Shown piece after piece: positions 1-4,032 of a stretch of DNA of 5,983 nucleotides. The position numbers were made by a program, and so were the translations under genes. The first letter of the stretch is position 1; each line of letters starts with the position of its first letter. A model generated the notes under the pieces. The model had not been told where the DNA came from. It saw only the letters and a list, made by a program, of their open reading frames with translations, and ran no database searches. The stretch is from Nostoc cf. edaphicum LEGE 07299 (GTDB taxonomy: Bacteria > Cyanobacteriota > Cyanobacteriia > Cyanobacteriales > Nostocaceae): NCBI RefSeq assembly GCF_015207245.1, contig NZ_JADEXF010000258.1, positions 1 through 5,983 of the forward strand. Direction: 5' to 3'.

Positions 1-27
1 ACGCAATACAGTTCAGTTAAGAAAAAT

Positions 28-103
28 TGTAGGTTGGGTTAAGCAAAGCGCAACCCAACAAAGTCCTGCAAATGTTGGGTTTCGTTCCTCAACCCAACCT
101 ACA
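28..103. repeat. MITE-like palindromic repeat, 76 bp
   Basis: Perfect 13-bp terminal inverted repeats, TGTAGGTTGGGTT (28-40) and AACCCAACCTACA (91-103), bound the element. Inside, AACCCAACA (52-60) and TGTTGGGTT (73-81) are also inverted, so the element can fold as one long stem or as two side-by-side hairpins (33-40 with 52-59, and 74-81 with 91-98). It has no coding capacity. Small palindromes of this shape are common dispersed elements in filamentous cyanobacteria; that this one is mobile is inference. No clear target-site duplication is visible at its edges. Confidence 0.75.
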
Positions 104-160
104 TAGTTTACGTATTGAAGTTGTACGGAGTTTTTTTACGCAATCAAAAATTTGGGCGAT

Positions 161-195
161 AAAAATATAGAGGCGCGATTTGTCGCGTCTCTATA
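161..195 (-). terminator. Intrinsic terminator of the M50 protease gene
   Basis: A 13-bp stem (166-178 with 183-195, including one G-U pair) closes a four-base loop (179-182). Read on the minus strand, the hairpin is followed at once by TTTTT (165-161), the classic hairpin plus U-tract layout. It lies about 40 bases past the stop codon of the minus-strand protease gene. The stem sequence, TAGAGGCGCGA with its mate TCGCGTCTCTA, looks like a dispersed cyanobacterial hairpin repeat, so the terminator may be a recruited repeat copy. Confidence 0.65.
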
Positions 196-213
196 AGGGT
201 TTAGCGTTTTTTA

Positions 214-239
214 ATAGATGAGATAAATTGCGTCTCTAT
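214..239. repeat. Decayed second copy of the GCGTCTCTA hairpin repeat
   Basis: The right arm TTGCGTCTCTAT (228-239) matches the right arm of the neighbouring hairpin (TCGCGTCTCTAT, 183-194) at 11 of 12 positions. The left arm (ATAGATGAG, 214-222) has lost most of its pairing. The copy overlaps the end of the protease gene: the CTA at 236-238, read on the minus strand, is the TAG stop codon. Confidence 0.5.
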
Positions 240-1360
240 GCAGGGTTAGGTTGGGTTCGGTTTTGAAGTAGCTGGATAATTGCAGCTTTTTCTAAGATTC
301 CAACTAGGACGCCATTCTCACGAATCACGGGAAGCACAGATAGCTTTTGCTGTTCGAGTAACTGCATAACTTCCAGCAGAGGTTGATCTGATTGGACTGT
401 GGTAGATTCAGTAATTGGTCGCATGACTTGTTTAACTTGAGTTTCTGACCACAGTGCTGTAGAGATGGTTCTTAAATTATCAACTGCGATCGCACCTACT
501 AATTGTCCATCATCATCAGTCACTAAGAACCGATGCCAGTTTTGCCCACTTATGACTCGCTCATCGGCAAACTCTCTTAGAGTAAGATTAGCAGATACAA
601 TCGGGCTGTCATGAGTTACAGCATCTTCGGCTGTCAAACCTGTGAGTTTTTCTTGGACTCTGGCAAATTGAGCCGAATTACCAGCATTTTGCAATAAGAA
701 GAAGCCAATTAACAAGTTCCAGAAGTTACCGGCGTTGCCAAATAATAGTAGGGGAACTACACCAGAAAGAATTGCTACCCAACCAAATATTTGTCCAACT
801 CGACTCGCAAAGGTTACACCTTTATAAGGATTACCTGTAATTTTCCAAACAATTGCTTTCAGTATATTTCCGCCGTCTAAGGGCAAGCCAGGAATTAGGT
901 TAAACAGAGCTAATGCCAAGTTAACAGAAGCTAGAACACCAAGAATTGCAGCTAATGGCCCTGATGCAGCAGTAGTAACACCAATAGTTGTAGCTATACC
1001 GCATAATAGTAAGCTAACTAATGGCCCAGCGATCGCTACCCAGAAAGCTTCACCTGGGGTTTTCGACTCTTTTTCTAAGCTCGCCAAACCGCCAAATATA
1101 AACAGTGTGATGGATTTGACATCAATTCCCTGGCGAATCGCAACAAAACTGTGGCCTAATTCATGGGCGACGACAGAGGCAAATAACATCAGCGCTGTCA
1201 TCAATCCTAGTAGCAAAGCTAATCCCGCAGACAATTGGGGAAATTGCGCCGCCAGTCCACTGCTATAGCTCCAAGTTACCAAACCTAGAACTAAAAACCA
1301 TGACGGATGGATATAGAAGGGAATTCCGAAGAGATTACCAACGCGAATTGTGCCATTCAT
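236..1360 (-). CDS. Site-2 protease family (M50) metalloprotease with CBS domains
   Basis: Polytopic inner-membrane zinc protease of the S2P/SpoIVFB-like M50 class, expected to cut substrates within or near the membrane; its substrate is unknown. In the 374-residue product from the ATG at 1360, HELGH (residues 66-70) is the zinc-binding HExxH with its catalytic Glu, and NLIPGLPLDGG (154-164) carries the third zinc ligand, Asp162. About six hydrophobic segments fill residues 12-225. Residues 240-367 form a CBS pair, a cytosolic module that usually binds adenine nucleotides, so activity may respond to energy state (family knowledge). The order membrane core then CBS pair is normal for this subgroup. 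An upstream in-frame GTG (1369) would add three residues, but AAAGG eight bases before the ATG favours the ATG. The C-terminal tail (QPNPA) lies in repeat-like DNA. A terminator follows at 161-195. Confidence 0.93.
   Translation of the reverse strand: MNGTIRVGNLFGIPFYIHPSWFLVLGLVTWSYSSGLAAQFPQLSAGLALLLGLMTALMLFASVVAHELGHSFVAIRQGIDVKSITLFIFGGLASLEKESKTPGEAFWVAIAGPLVSLLLCGIATTIGVTTAASGPLAAILGVLASVNLALALFNLIPGLPLDGGNILKAIVWKITGNPYKGVTFASRVGQIFGWVAILSGVVPLLLFGNAGNFWNLLIGFFLLQNAGNSAQFARVQEKLTGLTAEDAVTHDSPIVSANLTLREFADERVISGQNWHRFLVTDDDGQLVGAIAVDNLRTISTALWSETQVKQVMRPITESTTVQSDQPLLEVMQLLEQQKLSVLPVIRENGVLVGILEKAAIIQLLQNRTQPNPA
486..493. repeat. HIP1 octamer GCGATCGC
   Basis: Perfect HIP1 palindrome inside the CBS region of the M50 protease gene. 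HIP1 is the over-represented octamer of many cyanobacterial genomes. Confidence 0.95.
1029..1036. repeat. HIP1 octamer GCGATCGC
   Basis: Perfect HIP1 palindrome inside the membrane core of the M50 protease gene. Confidence 0.95.
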
Positions 1361-1368
1361 GTCGTTCA

Positions 1369-1373
1369 CCTTT
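1369..1373 (-). promoter_or_regulatory. Ribosome binding site that selects the ATG at 1360
   Basis: AAAGG on the minus strand lies eight bases before the ATG at 1360-1358. It overlaps the alternative GTG codon (1369-1367), which therefore cannot use it. This decides the start in favour of the ATG. Confidence 0.55.
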
Positions 1374-1484
1374 GATTTCAGCTTCGAGAGGTTTGCTTTC
1401 GTCCTTCTCGATGTCTCTAGTGTAACGAAAGGTTAAGAGATTTTAATCTTCGTGACGGTAGTGGTGTCCGTCTGTAAAGGTGCG

Positions 1485-1509
1485 GTTATTAGGAATATTG
1501 TCCAATAAC
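1485..1509 (-). terminator. Possible 3'-end hairpin after the sulfurtransferase gene
   Basis: GTTATT (1485-1490) plus GGA (1492-1494) pair with TCC (1501-1503) plus AATAAC (1504-1509), giving nine pairs around one bulged base and a six-base loop. An outer seven-base pair of arms, GGTAGTG (1457-1463) and CACTACC (1513-1519), encloses it and overlaps the sulfurtransferase stop codon at 1515. There is no T-run after it on the minus strand, so it could be a Rho-independent-like end, an RNA-stabilising hairpin or chance. Confidence 0.3.
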
Positions 1510-1514
1510 TCTCA

Positions 1515-2348
1515 CTACCTTTCGATTGGTACATCAGGCAGGCGACTCCATTCATTCCAAGAGCCATCATAATTCCGAACATTCGGATAGCCCAATAAAT
1601 ACTTCAAGATAAACCAGGTATATCCAGAACGCCCACCGATAGCACAGTAGGGAAACACTTCCTTATCAGCCGTAATGCCTTTACTCTCATAAAGATTTTT
1701 CAATTCGTTGAATGATTTAAAAGTTCCATCCTCATTGAAAGTTAAAATATGCTCAAGATGCACTGCACCGGGAATATGTCCAGTCCGTTGGTCTGCTTTT
1801 GGTGGCTGATCGAAAAACCACTCACCGCAGTATTCTTGCAGTGTTCGGACATCCAACAACACGCTATCGCTTCGACCTATCGATGCCTGAACTTCATTTT
1901 GTAATACTCGCAGATGAGCATCAATACCTCTGGCATGGTAATCAGTAGAAGCAAACGTAGATAATTCAGTTGCTAGTGGACGACCTTCTGATTTCCATTT
2001 TTGGTAGCCGCCATTGAGAACTCGTATATTCTCATGCCCAAAGGCTTTCAACAACCAGAAAATCCAGGCTCCCGTTCCCGGATAACTGCCATAAGCAATC
2101 ACTGTGGTGTCATTGGTGATGCCTGAACGTGCCATCAGCTTCTCAAAAGCGATCGCATCCAAATTTATCTTCAAATCGGGCAAGAGTAAGTCTGTAAAGA
2201 TGTTCCAGAAGACAGCACCAGGTATGTGAGCATTTTTGTACGGTTCTGGACTCATATCCACTTCAATAATGCGGATATTTGGATTGTTAAGATGATTTGC
2301 AAGCCACCGGGTATCAACGAGAACAGATGGATCGGCGTATTGAGACAC
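1515..2348 (-). CDS. Two-domain rhodanese-type sulfurtransferase
   Basis: Probably a cytosolic thiosulfate:cyanide sulfurtransferase (EC 2.8.1.1), moving sulfane sulfur from a donor to a thiophilic acceptor through a cysteine persulfide; the real donor and acceptor cannot be read from sequence. The 277 residues match the usual two-domain length. Domain 1 (about 8-125) has the HIPGA signature (41-45) and a loop, YGSYPGTGAW, with no cysteine, as expected for the non-catalytic half. Domain 2 (about 158-272) has LLDVR (164-168), HIPGA (191-195) and catalytic Cys235 in the loop CAIGGRSG. That loop resembles the thiosulfate type (CRxGxR) more than the mercaptopyruvate type (CGSGVT), but two positions differ. 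The start is GTG, well supported by AGGAG eight bases upstream. No signal peptide is seen. The small membrane-protein gene lies 57 bp upstream on the same strand. Confidence 0.92.
   Translation of the reverse strand: MSQYADPSVLVDTRWLANHLNNPNIRIIEVDMSPEPYKNAHIPGAVFWNIFTDLLLPDLKINLDAIAFEKLMARSGITNDTTVIAYGSYPGTGAWIFWLLKAFGHENIRVLNGGYQKWKSEGRPLATELSTFASTDYHARGIDAHLRVLQNEVQASIGRSDSVLLDVRTLQEYCGEWFFDQPPKADQRTGHIPGAVHLEHILTFNEDGTFKSFNELKNLYESKGITADKEVFPYCAIGGRSGYTWFILKYLLGYPNVRNYDGSWNEWSRLPDVPIER
2149..2156. repeat. HIP1 octamer GCGATCGC
   Basis: Perfect HIP1 palindrome inside domain 1 of the sulfurtransferase gene. Confidence 0.95.
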
Positions 2349-2356
2349 TTATATTT

Positions 2357-2361
2357 CTCCT
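2357..2361 (-). promoter_or_regulatory. Strong Shine-Dalgarno for the GTG-started sulfurtransferase
   Basis: AGGAG on the minus strand is eight bases before the GTG at 2348-2346. It fixes a non-ATG start and is the clearest ribosome binding site in the window. Confidence 0.75.
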
Positions 2362-2405
2362 GTAATAGTGCGAAAAGAATTGAAAGTTGTAGTTTCCTCA
2401 ACGAT

Positions 2406-2822
2406 TTAGTCTTGGTTGTGGTTGGGAAATACGATGTGCGATGTCCGATGCACTAGGGTTGTGGAAATAGAGAATAAGGAAAAGCCGATGAGCGGGTGGA
2501 ATACTGCTAAAGGCAAAAAATGCAAGTGAATTGTGAGAAATTGCAGTCCCAGCAGCACTGGCATACTTGCCGTAAGGTTTCGGACTCTTCGAGGAAAGGG
2601 AATTAAAAACACCCATATCAACAAAATTAGTGAGAGTCCGCCATATCCTCGCACAAGCCAAATATGCAAGTTCCACCAATCAGAGTTGTAAAAATAAGCC
2701 AATCCAACACTGAATATTTGGATTATTAAACAAAGATTGAAAAGCACTGCTGCGATAAAAAAACTGATTTGAATCCAGCGCCCAGATATCTGTGTGTCAT
2801 CAATGCCAGAATTTACAGTCAT
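2406..2822 (-). CDS. Small four-helix membrane protein, DUF6220-like
   Basis: A 138-residue integral membrane protein of unknown function. Four hydrophobic segments are visible at about residues 17-45, 57-76, 85-103 and 105-123, with a positively charged loop (PFPRRVRN, 76-83) between the second and third that should face the cytosol. Histidines cluster near the membrane: His53, His99, His101, His109 and His125. The HPLIG motif (109-113) and the overall plan recall the DUF6220 family, but this is from memory of the family pattern. Membrane histidines could bind haem or a metal; no experiment is implied. It starts with ATG and has no clear Shine-Dalgarno. It precedes the sulfurtransferase gene by 57 bp on the same strand, with no terminator between, so the two may share a transcript. 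Overlapping frames in this stretch lack a membrane-protein pattern and appear to be shadows. Confidence 0.8.
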   Translation of the reverse strand: MTVNSGIDDTQISGRWIQISFFIAAVLFNLCLIIQIFSVGLAYFYNSDWWNLHIWLVRGYGGLSLILLIWVFLIPFPRRVRNLTASMPVLLGLQFLTIHLHFLPLAVFHPLIGFSLFSISTTLVHRTSHIVFPNHNQD

Positions 2823-2851
2823 ATAAAGTAATCCAAAAAACCAAACAAATT

Positions 2852-2879
2852 AGTCATTGGTCATTGGTCATTAGTCATT
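2852..2879. repeat. Heptanucleotide tandem repeat (RGTCATT x4)
   Basis: Four uninterrupted seven-base units: AGTCATT, GGTCATT, GGTCATT, AGTCATT. This is the short tandemly repeated repetitive (STRR) type known from filamentous cyanobacteria. It sits about 30 bp upstream of the DUF6220-like gene, in that gene's probable 5' region. Confidence 0.9.
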
Positions 2880-2900
2880 AATACAGAGTGGGCAAAAAAA

Positions 2901-2949
2901 CTAAGGACTAAGGACTAAGGACTAAGGACTAAGGACTAATAACTAATGA
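2901..2949. repeat. Heptanucleotide tandem repeat (CTAAGGA x5, CTAATAA, CTAATGA)
   Basis: Five perfect CTAAGGA units (2901-2935) followed by two diverged units, CTAATAA and CTAATGA, all in a strict seven-base register. The last unit, CTAATGAC, is the reverse complement of GTCATTAG in the neighbouring array, so the two arrays are partly inverted copies around a 21-bp centre. A small hairpin, CCGCAAAGCGG (2952-2962), follows directly. Confidence 0.9.
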
Positions 2950-2985
2950 CTCCGCAAAGCGGTTTGATGTGACTAAAGCTAAGAT

Positions 2986-3015
2986 AGGTCTGGTTGCGAT
3001 ACTGCGCCTAGACCT
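2986..3015. promoter_or_regulatory. Palindrome upstream of the LuxR-type regulator gene
   Basis: AGGTCTGG (2986-2993) pairs with CTAGACCT (3008-3015), eight pairs including one G-T. After two unpaired bases, GCG (2996-2998) pairs with CGC (3005-3007) around a six-base loop. It ends 23 bp before the ATG at 3039. As DNA it could be an operator for the dimeric regulator encoded just downstream; as RNA it would be a leader hairpin. No convincing -35/-10 pair was found beside it. The role is inference. Confidence 0.45.
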
Positions 3016-3038
3016 CGAACGAGTACACTTTGCAAATC

Positions 3039-3701
3039 ATGGTTGCCTTACAAGCTCTATTTCATGGAATTGCTCAAGCTCAAGATGAACAGACTTTGCG
3101 ATCGCACATATCCGCAGAAATGAGTGAGTATTTTTCAGCTACACGATGTGGGCTGTTTTTCTTTGCCCAAATTTCTTTAGTTGACAGCAAGATTAAAAAA
3201 GCACTGCAAATAGCATTATCACCTCAGCACAATCCAGTTGCACGCTACTTACTAGAACGCCATGCCCCTGTTCATGAAGCTTTGGTAGTAGAACCTAAAA
3301 CATGGAAGTTGATTTGTCCTCGTGCCGATCACTGGCACGTTATGGCAGGCCCAATTGTCAGCAATGGTGAGTTAGTGGGTGTGGTAGGTTTGACGCGTCA
3401 GCAAGGAATGCCTGCATTTGATTCACAAAATCTTACAGATTTGAGTGCGCTTTGTCTGCACATTTCTACTTGGGTGGCAATGTCGCAATTGCAACAACCA
3501 CTATTACAGACAGGCCGTTTAACGCCTCGTGAAATGCAAATTGCTTCCTTGGTAGCTCAAGGACAAACCAATGCAGAAATTAGTGCTGAACTTTGGATTA
3601 CTGAAAACTCTGTCAAGCAAGCTTTAAAAAGAATGTTTCGCAAGCTTGAGGTTTCATCTCGTGCTCACATGGTTGCAAAGCTTTCCACAGTTTCAAAATA
3701 A
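3039..3701 (+). CDS. LuxR-family transcription regulator with GAF-like N-terminal region
   Basis: A cytosolic one-component DNA-binding regulator. In the 220-residue product, residues 10-148 look like a GAF-type sensory fold, including a GPIVSNGELVGVVGL strand-turn-strand (104-118). Residues 161-213 are a LuxR/GerE helix-turn-helix: LTPREMQIASLVAQG, then TNAEISAELWITENSVKQAL with the recognition helix, then RKLEVSSRAHMV. There is no receiver domain, so it is not a classical response regulator. Cys37, Cys93 (in ICPRADHWH) and Cys139 lie in the sensory part and could serve redox or metal sensing, which is speculation. The ATG at 3039 is preferred; a TTG at 3030, with a weak ACGAG six bases before it, would add three residues, and a stop lies in frame at 3009. 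It is divergent from the DUF6220-like gene. Its ligand and targets are unknown. Confidence 0.88.
   Translation: MVALQALFHGIAQAQDEQTLRSHISAEMSEYFSATRCGLFFFAQISLVDSKIKKALQIALSPQHNPVARYLLERHAPVHEALVVEPKTWKLICPRADHWHVMAGPIVSNGELVGVVGLTRQQGMPAFDSQNLTDLSALCLHISTWVAMSQLQQPLLQTGRLTPREMQIASLVAQGQTNAEISAELWITENSVKQALKRMFRKLEVSSRAHMVAKLSTVSK
3098..3105. repeat. HIP1 octamer GCGATCGC
   Basis: Perfect HIP1 palindrome near the 5' end of the LuxR-type regulator gene. Confidence 0.95.
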
Positions 3702-3715
3702 ATAACCTTTTTGAC

Positions 3716-3762
3716 GGGAGGCAGAGCCTCCCATAAGAGCATTACAAGGCAGAGCCTTGTAA
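3716..3762. repeat. Twin-hairpin repeat with shared AGGCAGAGCCT core
   Basis: The first hairpin, GGGAGGC-AGA-GCCTCCC (3716-3732), has seven pairs. The second, TTACAAGGC-AGA-GCCTTGTAA (3742-3762), has nine pairs. Both share the triloop AGA and inner stem GGC/GCC, while the outer stems differ on both arms and still pair. It begins 14 bp after the regulator's stop codon and may help end or protect its mRNA, although no T-run follows. It resembles dispersed repeats of filamentous cyanobacteria (recollection). Confidence 0.8.
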
Positions 3763-3887
3763 CGAGAGGTAGCATACAGTTGGCTGTCTTTGTCAATGCG
3801 TAAGTTCTATTTATTTATGAAAAACAAAAAATATGTATTTTATTAAGTAGGCTCAAGAAATACAGCGTCCTTGTTAAATCTCCGTTT

Positions 3888-3944
3888 AGCTGATGCTCAC
3901 GGTGGAAGCCTAAATTTATTTATGGGGATTCCTTCAGCATAGCT
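3888..3944. other. Possible imperfect stem-loop
   Basis: AGCT-G-ATGCT (3888-3897, one bulged G) pairs with AGCATAGCT (3936-3944). Further in, GGAA (3904-3907) pairs with TTCC (3929-3932) and CC (3909-3910) with GG (3926-3927). The whole is a 57-base interrupted stem with an AU-rich tip. No promoter or homology was identified, so it may be chance or repeat debris. Confidence 0.25.
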
Positions 3945-3959
3945 GCATCCTTAACTTGC

Positions 3960-4007
3960 CCCCTGATAACCATTTCTAGCAAAATTCAAGTGAAACGTTA
4001 TCAGGGG
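3960..4007. terminator. 11-bp inverted repeat between convergent genes, terminator-like
   Basis: CCCCTGATAAC (3960-3970) and GTTATCAGGGG (3997-4007) pair perfectly around a 26-base loop. It lies 25 bases past the stop of the minus-strand EAL gene. In the plus direction TGTATTTT follows, a weak T-tract; in the minus direction there is none. The long loop is unusual for an intrinsic terminator, so a protein-binding site or mRNA-end stabiliser is also possible. Confidence 0.45.
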
Positions 4008-4032
4008 TGTATTTTCTGGCTTAGGCATCCAC

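Larger units (their letters stand above)
3702..4032. other. Convergent intergenic region, 331 bp, rich in hairpins
   Basis: No protein gene is supported here; the longest small frame I noticed starting at ATG (from 3797) runs for 16 codons with no ribosome binding site. The stretch separates two genes whose 3' ends face each other. It holds a twin-hairpin repeat (3716-3762), an AT-rich middle part, a possible imperfect stem-loop (3888-3944) and an 11-bp inverted repeat (3960-4007). Confidence 0.7.

Noticed and set aside
1361..1369. GTG start for the M50 protease
   Set aside because: The only ribosome binding site overlaps this codon and is well spaced for the ATG at 1360.
1419..1424. -10 box TACACT for the M50 protease on the minus strand
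   Set aside because: It matches TATAAT at four of six bases, but no acceptable -35 box lies at the right distance.
2226..2456. Plus-strand frame of 76 codons
   Set aside because: It runs antisense over the well-supported sulfurtransferase start and the end of the small membrane-protein gene, and its product has no recognisable pattern.
2398..2679. Minus-strand frame of 93 codons
   Set aside because: It overlaps the 138-residue membrane-protein gene in another frame. That gene has four clear helices and family resemblance; this frame has neither.
2852..2949. CRISPR-like array
   Set aside because: The units are seven bases with no spacers, which is a simple tandem repeat and not repeat-spacer architecture.
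2980..2985. -10 box TAAGAT for the LuxR-type gene
   Set aside because: It matches at four of six bases only, and the best -35-like word upstream is about ten bases away, too close for a normal promoter.
3793..3809. Insertion-sequence end (word TGCGTAAGTTCTA)
   Set aside because: It recalls a word often seen in cyanobacterial intergenic DNA, but no partner end, duplication or transposase is present here.
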